A stretch of 64,000 nucleotides of DNA from CAVTWD01 sp963738325 (GCA_963738325.1 CAVTWD010000001.1:1054001-1118000), one strand, 5' to 3'; positions 20,798-29,439 are shown, numbered from the stretch's first letter. The notes: generated from the sequence alone by a model not told the origin. Translations and numbers: made by a program.

Positions 20798-21433
20798 TCA
20801 CAGGATCCGGCGGTCCGTGGCCCAGCGCGTCAGCTGGTGGCGGTTCGAGAGCTGCAGCTTGCGGAGCACGGCCGACACGTGCGTCTCGACCGTCTTGACG
20901 CTGAGCACCAGCTCCGTCGCCACCTCCTTGTAGGTGTAGCCCCGGGCGATGAGGCGCAGCACTTCTTGCTCGCGCCGCGTGAGCTGGTCGAGGTCGGGGT
21001 CGACCGGCGGCGCCGGGGAGGCCGCGAAGGCGTCGAGGACGAAGCCGGCCAAGCGAGGCGAGAACACCGCGTCGCCGACTGCCACCCGGTCGATCGCGGC
21101 CGCCAGCTCGGGGCCGCTGATCGACTTGGTGACGTAGCCCCGAGCGCCGGCGCGGATGACGCCGATGACGTCATCGGGCGCGTCCGACACCGACAAGGCG
21201 AGGAAGCGGAGCTCCGCGTGCGCGGGCAGCAAGCGGGCCAGGATCTCCTGGCCTCCCCCACCGGGCAGGTGCACGTCGAGCAGGACGACGTCCGGCGCCA
21301 CGAGCGGGATCCTCGACACCGCCTCGTCGACCGTCCCGGCCTCCCCCACTACTTCGTGGTGCCCTTCGAGCTCGGCCCGCACGCCGGCGCGGAAGAGCGC
21401 GTGGTCGTCGACGAGGAAGACGGTGTGGCTCAC
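20798..21433 (-). CDS. LuxR/NarL-family response regulator
   Basis: The protein is 211 residues and starts with a GTG that overlaps the kinase stop (GTGA). The receiver domain has VFLVDDHALFRAG, the phospho-acceptor in VVLLDVHLPGG (Asp53) and YVTKSIS with the conserved Lys. The C-terminal LuxR helix-turn-helix is LTRREQEVLRLIARGYTYKE, then SVKTVETHVSAVLRKL. It is paired with the PspC-type histidine kinase directly upstream and probably controls an envelope-stress regulon. Targets are unknown. Confidence 0.93.
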   Translation of the reverse strand: MSHTVFLVDDHALFRAGVRAELEGHHEVVGEAGTVDEAVSRIPLVAPDVVLLDVHLPGGGGQEILARLLPAHAELRFLALSVSDAPDDVIGVIRAGARGYVTKSISGPELAAAIDRVAVGDAVFSPRLAGFVLDAFAASPAPPVDPDLDQLTRREQEVLRLIARGYTYKEVATELVLSVKTVETHVSAVLRKLQLSNRHQLTRWATDRRIL

Positions 21434-22581
21434 GGTCGCCGCCTGGGCAGCCGCAACTCCACCTCGGTGCCGCTGCCGGGCGCACTCCGGACCGATGCGC
21501 TGCCGCCGGCTCGGCGCATGCGCGCCGTGACGCTGTCGGCGAGGCCGCGGCGATCGCTGGGAACGGTGTTCGGGTCGAACCCCTGGCCGCGGTCACGGAC
21601 GAAGGCTTCCACGGCTTCATCACCTACCTCGACGTACACGTCGATGGTGTCCACATCTGCGTGGCGAGCCGCGTTCGTCGCCGCCTCTCGCACCGCGGCG
21701 ACGAGGGCCCGGTTGGCGTCGTCGGCCTCCACGTTGCCCACGCAGACGAGCTCCACGCGAACCCGATGGGCGTCCTCGACCTCGGCCAGCTCCGCCGCCA
21801 GTTCCGACACGAGCGTGCGGCCGGGCACGGCCTCGGCGCCGTAGAGCCAGTCCCTGAGCTCCCGCTCCTGGCGGCGGGCCAGGGCGGCAACCTCTCGTTC
21901 GTCGGTGGCGCGGCGCTGGATCAGGGCCAGGGTCTGGAGGACGCCGTCGTGCAGATGCGCGGCGATCTCGGCGCGCTCTTCGCTGCGGATGCGAGCGCGG
22001 CGCTCGTCGCCGAGATCTTCGACGAGGCGACTGATCCGCGGCGCGAGCAGAAGCCCGACACCGACGGCGGCGACGGCGGCACCGAGGAGGCTCCGGCCGA
22101 GCGTTGCGAAGTCACCCGTGAGCGCGACGAAGACGACGAAGCCGGTGGCCACGAGCAACACCCCGATGGCCACTCGCAAGGGGGCGGCAGGACTGCGCAC
22201 GAGATCGTGCGGCCCACCAGCACGGCCCCAGACGAGCGCGACGCCGATTGCGGCGAGGCCGCCCACGAGACCGATGGTGTCGGAGAACCACACGCCGACC
22301 GCCCGCAAGACGAGCACGGCTCCGATGACGGCGGCGAGAGCGGCGAGGTCGTCGATCGGGTTCGTCGACGGGGCGGGACCGGGATCGTCGGCGACAGGCA
22401 GGGCGACCCAGGCGACGGCGTAGGCGACCGCCCCGATGCCTGCAGCCAGCGTGAGCACGAGGAACGCGAAGCGCACGACACCGGCGTCGAGGCGCAGCGT
22501 CCGTGCCAAACCGACGCAGACCCCACCGAGGAGGCGACCCTGGCGCTGGCGGGCCACGCCGCGGAAGATGGTGGCCGGCAT
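21430..22581 (-). CDS. PspC-domain sensor histidine kinase (HisKA_3 type)
   Basis: The ATG at 22581 gives 383 residues. The N-terminus GRLLGGVCVGLARTLRLDAG plus a membrane helix is a PspC domain. Further helices follow to about residue 190. The phosphorylation site is in IAAHLHDGVLQTLALIQ. The ATPase boxes are NAARHADV, DRGQGFDPN and GSGTEVELRLP. It is translationally coupled to the LuxR regulator. A divergent PspC-domain gene begins 112 bp away. This kind of kinase is expected to sense envelope stress. Confidence 0.9.
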   Translation of the reverse strand: MPATIFRGVARQRQGRLLGGVCVGLARTLRLDAGVVRFAFLVLTLAAGIGAVAYAVAWVALPVADDPGPAPSTNPIDDLAALAAVIGAVLVLRAVGVWFSDTIGLVGGLAAIGVALVWGRAGGPHDLVRSPAAPLRVAIGVLLVATGFVVFVALTGDFATLGRSLLGAAVAAVGVGLLLAPRISRLVEDLGDERRARIRSEERAEIAAHLHDGVLQTLALIQRRATDEREVAALARRQERELRDWLYGAEAVPGRTLVSELAAELAEVEDAHRVRVELVCVGNVEADDANRALVAAVREAATNAARHADVDTIDVYVEVGDEAVEAFVRDRGQGFDPNTVPSDRRGLADSVTARMRRAGGSASVRSAPGSGTEVELRLPRRRP

Positions 22582-22692
22582 GCTGCGATGTTCCCACGGT
22601 CGCCCGCTCGGCGACTCGGGGCTTGCCCGCCTCCTGCCGGGGGTCGGGATCAGGGTCACCCCCGGAACGTCCCTGATGGCACGCTGGCTCGC

Positions 22693-24051
22693 ATGGTCGA
22701 TGCTTGGCCCATGGCTGTGCCCCCTCCGACCGGCACTCGGTCCACGTTCCCCCCTCCCCAGCTCTCGCCATGGCGCCCGGTCCGCACCCGTGATCACGCC
22801 ATCGCCGGGGTCTGTCGGGGGCTCGCGGTCGCCGCCGGCATCGACGTCACGCTCGTGCGACTCGCGTTCATCGCCGCGGCGCTGAGCGGTTTCGGTCTCC
22901 TCGCCTACGCCGCCCTCTGGATCGTGATGCCCGCGGAGGATCCTCTTGCCGGGCGGATGGCCACGGCCGCGCCCCCGGAGACGGCCAAGTGGCTGAAGGT
23001 CGGGTTGCTCGTCGGCGGCCTCGTCGGCCTGACGTCCCTCGCCTGGCGTTGGTCGTTCGGATTGTTCGTCCCCTTCCCCTTCCACGATGGGTTCCACGCC
23101 GGACCGGGCCTCTTCTTCGGGCTGACGCTCCTCGTCGGCGGCGTGGCTGTCGTCTGGCTCCACCGGCGCGACGACACTCCCCTGCCCTCGGGCCCGCTGC
23201 CCCCGCCCCCGGTGGCCGGCGGGTTCGCGCCGCCGGCCGAAGGCACCGCAGGTTCGGGCCCGGCGCTGGTCGACCCCGGCGTGGTGGGCGCGCGGCCAGG
23301 CGCGGTCACGCCGACTGCTTCGGCTGCGCCTCCCCCGGGCCGGCCGGGAGGACCCCTCGCCCCTCCGCCCGTTCCACCTCGGCGCCCGCCCCTCACTGCC
23401 GGGGTCATCGTGGCCCGCGTCTTCGCGTGGTTGGCCGTCATCGTGACGGTGCTCGCGGCGATCGCCGTCTCGGCCCTCGCGTGGACCGGGGCGCTGTCGC
23501 TGACCTTCCCGGTGCTCGTCGGTCTCGTGTGCCTGGCCGCGCTGGTTGGCGTGATCGTCGCGGCGGCCACGTCGCGTCAAGCATGGGTGGTGCTCGTCGC
23601 GCTCGGCGTCCTCGTGGCTGCCGCGGGGCTGACCCTCGGGCTGGCGGAATGGAACGGGTCGATTGGTCAGCGCATCGTGCGCCCCGCCAACAGGGCCGCC
23701 GTCGAGCCGCACTACGAGCAGGCCATCGGTCGGTTCGTGCTCGACCTCTCGTCCACCCCGCTGGGCGAGTCGGAGGTCCCGGTGGCCATCGACCAGGGGA
23801 TCGGACGTTTGGACGTGGTCGTGCCGTCGAACGCGGTCGTCGACGCTCGCGTGCACGTCAAGGCCGGGGAGTCGCGGCTCCTCGGGCGGGTTTCCGACGG
23901 CGTCGACGTCGATCAACAGGCCGTCGACGAAGGCTTCCAGCCGGCCAGCAGGCTCCGCCTCGATCTCGGCATGGGCATCGGGCAGGTGGTCGTCTGCCGA
24001 GCCGGCACTGCGGCCCGGGTCGGCACGGGGTGTGACGCCGGCGCCAACTGA
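22693..24051 (+). CDS. PspC-domain multi-pass membrane protein
   Basis: The protein is 452 residues from the ATG at 22693; an in-frame ATG at 22711 is also possible. RTRDHAIAGVCRGLAVAAGI and LLAYAALWIVMPAED form the PspC domain at residues 30-80. Two more helices, a Pro/Ala-rich linker (about 165-235) and four helices follow. The C-terminal 120 residues are extracellular-type, with LDLGMGIGQVVVCR resembling the LiaF/DUF2154 adhesin-like fold. It diverges from the PspC histidine kinase, so it is a likely member of the same stress circuit. Confidence 0.8.
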   Translation: MVDAWPMAVPPPTGTRSTFPPPQLSPWRPVRTRDHAIAGVCRGLAVAAGIDVTLVRLAFIAAALSGFGLLAYAALWIVMPAEDPLAGRMATAAPPETAKWLKVGLLVGGLVGLTSLAWRWSFGLFVPFPFHDGFHAGPGLFFGLTLLVGGVAVVWLHRRDDTPLPSGPLPPPPVAGGFAPPAEGTAGSGPALVDPGVVGARPGAVTPTASAAPPPGRPGGPLAPPPVPPRRPPLTAGVIVARVFAWLAVIVTVLAAIAVSALAWTGALSLTFPVLVGLVCLAALVGVIVAAATSRQAWVVLVALGVLVAAAGLTLGLAEWNGSIGQRIVRPANRAAVEPHYEQAIGRFVLDLSSTPLGESEVPVAIDQGIGRLDVVVPSNAVVDARVHVKAGESRLLGRVSDGVDVDQQAVDEGFQPASRLRLDLGMGIGQVVVCRAGTAARVGTGCDAGAN

Positions 24052-24100
24052 AGCCATCGTTCCCCCTGCTGGAGGGCTCGTCGTTGTAGCGTGCTCGGCC

Positions 24101-25633
24101 GTGGCATCGTCCCTGCCTCCGCCGAGTCCCGGGTCGGAGGGCGTCGACGCTCCCGCTGCGGCCGAGGCCGCGGTGGGCGAGCCGTCGTCTGCCGAGCCGG
24201 CCGCCGCCGAGGCTCCCGCTGCGGCCGAGGCCGCGGTGGGCGAGCCGTCGTCTGCCGAGCCGGCCGCCGCCGAGGCTCCCGCTGCGGCCGAGGCCCCGGT
24301 GGGCGAGCCGTCGTCTGCCGAGCCGGCCGCCGCCGAGGCTCCCGCTGCGGCCGAGGCCCCGGATGCCGAACCGTCGTCTGCCGAGCCGGCCGCCGAGGCA
24401 CCGACCGCGGCCGCGGCTCCCGCTGCGGAGGCCGCGGTTCCCGAAGCGGCCGTACCCGAGGCTCCCGCGACGTCCGAGCCGGCCCCGCGTCACCGCCCCC
24501 GGAGGGTCATCGCGGTGGTCCTCGTAGTTCTCGCTTCCTTGCTCGTGCCCGTGGGGGTCACGGCCGGATGGGCGGCCCGTACCGCGCTCGACACCGATCG
24601 ATTCACCGAGACCGTCAGTAACGTGATCTCAGACCCTGCGGTGATCAACGTGGTGTCGACGAAGGTCACCGATGACGTGTTCGCCGCGGTCTCGGGCACG
24701 GCCGTGGTCAGCCAGCTCCCTCCTGTCGTACAGAGCGCACTCCGCGTCCTGGGCGGGGCCCTCCGGTCGCGAGTCGAGGAGGGCGTGGCGAAGGTTCTGT
24801 CCTCTGACGATGGCCAGCGGCTGCTCACCGCGGCGGTGGCCCAAGGTCATCGTTCGGCGATGAAGCTCCTCGAGGGCGACGGCCTGTTGAGCTCGGACGC
24901 GTTCACCGTGCAGAACGGCACAGTCACGCTGAACCTCATCCCGATCGTCCGGCAGGTGCTGGTGCGGCTGCAAGACGATGGGGTGGTCCCCGCCAGCGTC
25001 ACCATTCCCCCGCCGGATGCGCCGCCGGGTGCCATGGCCGGGTCGCTCGGGGCGAAGTTGCCACCCGACTTCGGTCAGATCGTCGTGTACCAGACGGCGG
25101 ACGCCTCGTCGCAGGCGACCCTCGATACCGCTCAGCACGCACTCGTCGTCGTCAAGCGGGGCGTCGTCCTCCTCCTCGTCCTCGGGTTGGTCCTCGTGAT
25201 CCTCGCCCTCCTGGTGGCCGTCGACCGCCGGAAGACGCTCGTGCGATTGGGGGTGGGGATCGCCATCGTCTCGCTCATCCTCATCCTCGTCGTGAGACGC
25301 CTCGTGTCCGACGTGGAGAGCGCGGCCAACACCGCCCCGGGAAAGGCGATCGCGGGAGCAGTCGCGTCAACCTTGGCCGCCAGCCTCGGCCACGCGCTGC
25401 TCGTCCTCGCGTTCGTGGCGCTGCTGATCGCGGCGATGGCCTGGCGATGGAGCTGGCTCAGGCGGTGGGCCGGGCAGCACCCGCCCCTCGCCCGTCTCGT
25501 CCTCGTCGCCTTCGCCCTCCTGCTCATCGCCATCCTGGGCCTGGGATGGGGATCGCTGATCGCCGCCGTGGTGGTCGTCGCCGTCGGCTGGTGGCTCATC
25601 GGCCGCAGCCCGCCCGCGCTCCAGATCGCGTAG
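24101..25633 (+). CDS. Membrane protein with Ala/Glu/Pro repeat N-terminus
   Basis: A GTG at 24101 gives about 510 residues; the exact start is uncertain. Residues 17-125 are tandem 21-residue repeats rich in Ala, Glu and Pro (AEPAAAEAPAAAEA type). A membrane helix (VIAVVLVVLASLLVPVGVTA) precedes a soluble domain of about 230 residues (TETVSNVISDPAVINVVSTK). Four more helices end the protein. The plan resembles uncharacterised actinobacterial integral membrane proteins. It starts 49 bp after the PspC gene and may be co-transcribed. Confidence 0.7.
   Translation: MASSLPPPSPGSEGVDAPAAAEAAVGEPSSAEPAAAEAPAAAEAAVGEPSSAEPAAAEAPAAAEAPVGEPSSAEPAAAEAPAAAEAPDAEPSSAEPAAEAPTAAAAPAAEAAVPEAAVPEAPATSEPAPRHRPRRVIAVVLVVLASLLVPVGVTAGWAARTALDTDRFTETVSNVISDPAVINVVSTKVTDDVFAAVSGTAVVSQLPPVVQSALRVLGGALRSRVEEGVAKVLSSDDGQRLLTAAVAQGHRSAMKLLEGDGLLSSDAFTVQNGTVTLNLIPIVRQVLVRLQDDGVVPASVTIPPPDAPPGAMAGSLGAKLPPDFGQIVVYQTADASSQATLDTAQHALVVVKRGVVLLLVLGLVLVILALLVAVDRRKTLVRLGVGIAIVSLILILVVRRLVSDVESAANTAPGKAIAGAVASTLAASLGHALLVLAFVALLIAAMAWRWSWLRRWAGQHPPLARLVLVAFALLLIAILGLGWGSLIAAVVVVAVGWWLIGRSPPALQIA
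24149..24400. repeat. 63-bp tandem repeat, about four copies
   Basis: Copies begin at 24149, 24212, 24275 and 24338 with an exact 63-bp spacing (21 codons), and the array becomes degenerate after about 24400. Each unit begins gctcccgctgcggccgag. The period keeps the reading frame, so copy-number change would alter only linker length. Confidence 0.9.
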
Positions 25634-25679
25634 CGATCGTCCTCCGAACGGACGAGTCAGCTCCGTTCGCCTGGGACGA

Positions 25680-26861
25680 TCAGATTCCGTTGGCGAACAG
25701 GCGCGTGAGGTCCTCGTCGTCGGTCTCCAGGAGCGCTTCGACCCAGCGATGGAAGCGGTGCCCACCGCCCTCGTTGCGGCCGAACACCAACTCCTGCTTG
25801 CCGCCACTGCGCATGGCCCGTTGCGTGCGCAGGCCGAGGTGGTAGTCCTCGTCGCGCACCACGTGGCGTTGGAACTCCATCATCTCGGCGATCAACGTCG
25901 GCTGCTGGTCTTCGGGTGGCAGCACGTGGAGGAAGTTCTGGATGGTGACGGACTCCCCGACGCCAGGCCCCGGGAAAAGCTGCGAGACCATGAACAGCTT
26001 GCCGCCGGCATCGAAGGCGGCGATCGAGATGTGCGGGAAGATCGTCCACACGCCCCGGTTGAGCTCGGCGTCGGTCCACTCCTCCTCGGGCCGGTCGGCA
26101 AGGGCGGCGAAGTGGCGATCGGGCGCGGTCACCCGTTGGTGCGGACCCCAGGTGTCGTAGATGGCCTGGGTCGACATCCCCGGCCCGAAGGTGTTCTTGT
26201 GGAGGATCGGCAGGTGGTAGTAGTCGAGGTAGCCGTCGTAGGCGACCTTCCAGTTGGGACCCTCGATGCGGTTGCGGCCCACGACGTGGCACTGCTCCAG
26301 CCCGAGGAAGGCGAGGGCTTCGTCGTACCCGCAGAGGAAGGCGCCGATGTCGACGGCGGAGCCCGGGGTGAGGACGGCCCACACGAGTCCGGCTCGCTCC
26401 TCGACGGGCAGCGGCGTCAGGCTCATGCAGGACATGTCGACGTCGCCGAAGACGTCCGCGTCCCGCATGCCGACGAGCTGACCGTCGGTGTCGTAGACCC
26501 AGGCGTGATACGGGCACGTGAACCGGCGGGCTCGGCCCGCGCCTTCCTCCACGACCATGGCGCCCCGGTGGCTGCACTCGTTGACGAAGGCTCGCACCTC
26601 ACCATCGCTGCCCCGAACGAGCAACACGGGCGTGTCGACCACGTCGAGGGCGCGGTAGGCGCCGGGCTCTCGCAACTCGGCCGAGAAGCCGACCGCCAGC
26701 GGAAGGCGCCGGAAGATGCGGGCCATCTCCCGTTGCCAGCGCTCGGGGTCGTAGTAGGTCGAGGCCGGCACTCGGAAGACCTCCGCCTCCAGGGGCACGG
26801 TCTTGGCCTTCCAGTGCTCCACCCCGCGGCGGGCGATGTCGACGAGTTGATCCCGAGCCAT
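25680..26861 (-). CDS. Rieske non-heme iron oxygenase, alpha subunit
   Basis: The protein is 393 residues. The Rieske [2Fe-2S] ligands are Cys96-x-His98 (NECSHRGAMV) and Cys116-x2-His119 (TCPYHAW). The mononuclear iron site is DYYHLPILHKNTF with His216 and His221. The length and order match aromatic-ring-hydroxylating dioxygenase large subunits or related demethylases. No ferredoxin or reductase gene lies beside it, so electrons must come from elsewhere. The substrate is unknown. Confidence 0.9.
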   Translation of the reverse strand: MARDQLVDIARRGVEHWKAKTVPLEAEVFRVPASTYYDPERWQREMARIFRRLPLAVGFSAELREPGAYRALDVVDTPVLLVRGSDGEVRAFVNECSHRGAMVVEEGAGRARRFTCPYHAWVYDTDGQLVGMRDADVFGDVDMSCMSLTPLPVEERAGLVWAVLTPGSAVDIGAFLCGYDEALAFLGLEQCHVVGRNRIEGPNWKVAYDGYLDYYHLPILHKNTFGPGMSTQAIYDTWGPHQRVTAPDRHFAALADRPEEEWTDAELNRGVWTIFPHISIAAFDAGGKLFMVSQLFPGPGVGESVTIQNFLHVLPPEDQQPTLIAEMMEFQRHVVRDEDYHLGLRTQRAMRSGGKQELVFGRNEGGGHRFHRWVEALLETDDEDLTRLFANGI

Positions 26862-26926
26862 GGCTCGATGCTACGAGAGGCAGAAGAGGGGCGGTGCCTG
26901 CCGGCGCGAGCGTGATTGGTAGTCCC

Positions 26927-26972
26927 GGTCCGGCCCTGCTGTCGTCGGAGGGTTACGACAGCCGGCCGGACC
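26927..26972. repeat. Near-perfect inverted repeat
   Basis: Arms of about 18-19 bp at 26927-26945 and 26954-26972 (ggtccggcc...ctgtcgt) surround an 8-bp loop. It lies upstream of the Rieske gene start on the other strand. It could be a bidirectional hairpin terminator or an operator. There is no T tract. Confidence 0.5.
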
Positions 26973-27136
26973 GCGGACTGGACCCGCCGCCTACACCCTT
27001 CTGATCGACCGTCGGCGACATCAGGTGATGGGTCTCGAGACCCAATCTCCCGACCCGTTCGTGCGTGTCCCCGCGTACGAGCTCGGGGTGATTCGACCAG
27101 CCCGGGCGGTTCGGAGTGCGCTGAAGCCCCGATCCC

Positions 27137-27265
27137 GAGCCGGTGATCCAGCACCTCAAGTCATACGAGTCCGCCGGCCCCGACCACATCCACCTCCACC
27201 AGATCGGCGACGACCAAGAGGGCTTCTTCGAGTTCTGGCAGCGCGAGGTGCGTCCCGCCCTCTGA
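27137..27265 (+). pseudogene. C-terminal fragment of an F420-type LLM oxidoreductase
   Basis: About 41 codons read EPVIQHLKSYESAGPDHIHL, then HQIGDDQEGFFEFWQREV and a stop. This is the conserved end of the F420-dependent LLM family whose members close with (V/I)HQIGPDQEGFF. No upstream part of the gene is present; the preceding sequence is in no consistent frame. It is a deletion remnant. Confidence 0.7.
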
Positions 27266-27343
27266 ACGGAACCAACCGCGGCGAGGGGTTGGCCCGCGTG
27301 CAGATCGGGTAGGTCCAGCCCGATCCCCAGCTCGGAGGTAGCG

Positions 27344-28033
27344 ATGGCATCGACACGGCAACGTGAGGCGGCGAAGCGAAACATCAAGAAGGCAGCCCCC
27401 GCGGCGAAGAAGCAACGAACCTTGGCCCATCTTCCGCGCAAGACGAAGACCGCCCTCGGCCAACAGGCGAGCGCGGTCGCGCGCCGCAAGCGGACCGGCG
27501 GCTCCAGCCCCAAGACCCGCCAGGAGCTGTACGACATGGCGAAGCGCCGCAATCTTCCTGGCCGCTCCAAGATGGGGCGGGACGAGCTGGCTCGCGCCGC
27601 TCGGCGTCTCCTGAGCCGGGCGCCTGACCCGACGGAGCTCCGAGCCGTCGATCGTGGGCCTGAGTCCTGCTTCCCGTGTGGCCGCCAAGGGGCCGTCACT
27701 ACGATGCGCGCCGTCCCACAGACGAGTGTCAAGGAGGCAGCGGTGCCGACCTACGTGGTGCTCGGAAAGTTCACGCAGCAGGGAGCCCAGAAGTCCAAGG
27801 ACATACCTCAACGTCGAGCCGCCGCCATGGAAGCGGCCAAGGCAGTCGGAATCACCTGGCGTGACGCCTGGCTGACCATGGGCCAGTTCGACGTCGTGAT
27901 GATCCTGGAAGCGCCGGATGACGAGGCCATGGCGAAGTTCGCGCTCCAGATCGCACTGCGCGGCAACCTCTCGACGCAGACCATGCGGGCTTTCACGCAA
28001 GCGGAGGCCGACGCCATCGTCGCTTCGCTCTGA
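27344..28033 (+). CDS. Basic histone-like small protein running in frame into a GYD protein
   Basis: The ATG follows a strong GGAGG. The first 85 residues are very rich in Lys, Arg and Ala (MASTRQREAAKRNIKKAAPA, then TRQELYDMAKRRNLPGRSKM, a Rho-N-like segment), suggesting a nucleic-acid-binding protein. With no stop, the frame continues through an unconserved linker of about 45 residues into a GYD domain that has its own start at 27743. Either a lost stop or frameshift has fused two adjacent genes, or a single-base error hides the first gene's end. Two separate proteins seems more likely. Confidence 0.55.
   Translation: MASTRQREAAKRNIKKAAPAAKKQRTLAHLPRKTKTALGQQASAVARRKRTGGSSPKTRQELYDMAKRRNLPGRSKMGRDELARAARRLLSRAPDPTELRAVDRGPESCFPCGRQGAVTTMRAVPQTSVKEAAVPTYVVLGKFTQQGAQKSKDIPQRRAAAMEAAKAVGITWRDAWLTMGQFDVVMILEAPDDEAMAKFALQIALRGNLSTQTMRAFTQAEADAIVASL
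27743..28033 (+). CDS. GYD-domain protein (internal start in the longer frame)
   Basis: A GTG at 27743 follows AAGGAGG by 6 bp and gives 96 residues: VPTYVVLGKFTQQGAQKSKD, then TWRDAWLTMGQFDVVMILEA, then RGNLSTQTMRAFT. This is a complete GYD-domain protein, a small ferredoxin-like fold of unknown function common in soil bacteria. The good ribosome site favours independent translation. Confidence 0.8.
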   Translation: MPTYVVLGKFTQQGAQKSKDIPQRRAAAMEAAKAVGITWRDAWLTMGQFDVVMILEAPDDEAMAKFALQIALRGNLSTQTMRAFTQAEADAIVASL

Positions 28034-28035
28034 CC

Positions 28036-29307
28036 TCACGGGGTCATCCGCGTGCCGTCATCTCCGCTGCCCCCTCGGGCCAGCGTCAGTCGGACCCGGA
28101 GATGGGCAGGCCGGCGCGGGCGGCGAAGGCGTCGCGTTCGCTCGGGTCGTCGAACCACAGCAGGACCCACGCGCTCCTGGCGCCGGCTCGCACCAGGGCC
28201 TCGTAACGATGGTTCCCGTCGTGGAGCAGGAGCGCGCCGTCGCACCATTGGGCCAGGAGGGGCGGTGGTTCCCAGCCTTGCTCGATGCTGTCGCCCATCG
28301 CCTCGATCTCGTGCTCCCACGTCTCCGGAGCGATCGGGCACTCGATGCCCTCCTCGGGGCCGGCGAGGCGGACGAGGGCTCGCAGCGGGACGCGGAGCGG
28401 GTCCGAGCCACCAGTGCGGGCGTTGCGCCAGCGCGACGGCGAGGAGGCCGTTGCTGCTGCCGCGGCTGGCGAGGAACTCGCCGACCCAGACGGCCGTGCG
28501 GCCCTGCCGTGCCGCGACACGCGCCGCGGCCAGGCTGAACCGATGCGCAAGGACGGCCGCTTCGCCATGGACGCGGATGCGGTGGGCCAACTCGGCCAGC
28601 GAGCTCACACGGTCGAAGCCACTGTCGTGGTGGAGGCCGAGCGGGTCGATGAGGAACGGGCGAATACCGGCGCGCCATGCTCCGACCACGTCGATACCCG
28701 GTGTGTCCCCCATGTACCAGACGCGGTGGGCCGGCAGTTCCAAGACGTCGAGCGCCAGCCGGAAGATGCGGGGGTCGGGCTTCATGACACCGACGGCGCC
28801 CGAATCGATCACGCACGCCACGGCGACACCGAGCCCCGGGCCGACTTGGAGCACCTCGAGCTCGCGTAGTCGTCTCGCCATCACGCCGTCGGCGTTCGAC
28901 ACCACTCCGAGCCGCACGCCGGTGGCCGCCAGCTCGCGCAAGCCCGCGGCCGAGCCTGGCACGATCCTCCGCCACAATGCGGCATCGGCGAACTCGCTGT
29001 CGAGATGAAGGTGGATCTCGTCGCGTTCGTCGAGCGGCGCTCCACACGCCTCGACGTAGTCACGCAGGTAGCGCTCCCAGCACCCTTTCCAGTCGGCCTC
29101 GGCGTCGGCCTCGATGGTGAAGCGCGCCGCGGCGCGATAGTGCGCGTCGTCGAGAACGTCGGCGTCCGGCCGCCATCCGGCGCGAGCGAACGCGCCCAGG
29201 ATGCGGTCGTGCTCGGGCAGGAGGAAGACCCCGCCGACGTCGAGCAGCACGGCGGCCGGCGGCCCATCGGGGCGCCGAGAGCTCTCCTGGGCCGATCTGG
29301 CCTGCAC
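28036..29307 (-). CDS. HAD-superfamily hydrolase; 3' part overlaps a ParB-like reading
   Basis: A GTG at 29307 starts VQARSAQESSRRPDG. AAVLLDVGGVFLLPEHDRIL is HAD motif I with the second Asp replaced by Gly-Gly-Val context. GVVSNADG (motif II) and VMKPDPRIFRLALD plus WYMGDTPGIDVVGA (motifs III/IV) follow. The HAD part ends near residue 245 (about 28570). The remaining frame to 28036 is low-complexity and lies over a better-conserved frame (28086-28460). A single-base error near 28440 would join the two into one HAD plus ParB-like protein. The substrate is unknown. Confidence 0.65.
   Translation of the reverse strand: MQARSAQESSRRPDGPPAAVLLDVGGVFLLPEHDRILGAFARAGWRPDADVLDDAHYRAAARFTIEADAEADWKGCWERYLRDYVEACGAPLDERDEIHLHLDSEFADAALWRRIVPGSAAGLRELAATGVRLGVVSNADGVMARRLRELEVLQVGPGLGVAVACVIDSGAVGVMKPDPRIFRLALDVLELPAHRVWYMGDTPGIDVVGAWRAGIRPFLIDPLGLHHDSGFDRVSSLAELAHRIRVHGEAAVLAHRFSLAAARVAARQGRTAVWVGEFLASRGSSNGLLAVALAQRPHWWLGPAPRPAASPRPPRRPRGGHRVPDRSGDVGARDRGDGRQHRARLGTTAPPGPMVRRRAPAPRREPSLRGPGASRRQERVGPAVVRRPERTRRLRRPRRPAHLRVRLTLARGGSGDDGTRMTP
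28086..28460 (-). CDS. ParB/sulfiredoxin-fold domain protein (start uncertain)
   Basis: The frame reads DPLRVPLRALVRLAGPEEGI, MGDSIEQGWEPPPLLAQW, then LLLHDGNHRYEALVRAGARS and WVLLWFDDPSERDAF. The DGNHRYEAL core is that of ParB N-terminal-like nucleotide-binding domains. The upstream boundary is unclear: the frame is open to 28568, but that part lies under the HAD gene. It may be the C-terminal domain of the HAD protein after a frameshift. Confidence 0.55.
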   Translation of the reverse strand, partial: AAATASSPSRWRNARTGGSDPLRVPLRALVRLAGPEEGIECPIAPETWEHEIEAMGDSIEQGWEPPPLLAQWCDGALLLHDGNHRYEALVRAGARSAWVLLWFDDPSERDAFAARAGLPISGSD

Positions 29308-29439
29308 GCATCCATCTTGCTGCACGCTGCCGTGGCGTGGCGCCAGGTGGCCAATTGTCCTTCGACGTTTCCGCAGCCCGCGGGGCGGGCACTCCTGGGT
29401 GACGTATCCAGTGCCGAGTGTCAGAGGAAGGGGCAATCC

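Noticed and set aside
22582..24057. Extension of the histidine kinase reading far upstream (875 codons in total)
   Set aside because: The extra N-terminus lies antisense to the PspC gene and is low complexity. The PspC motif begins just after the ATG at 22581.
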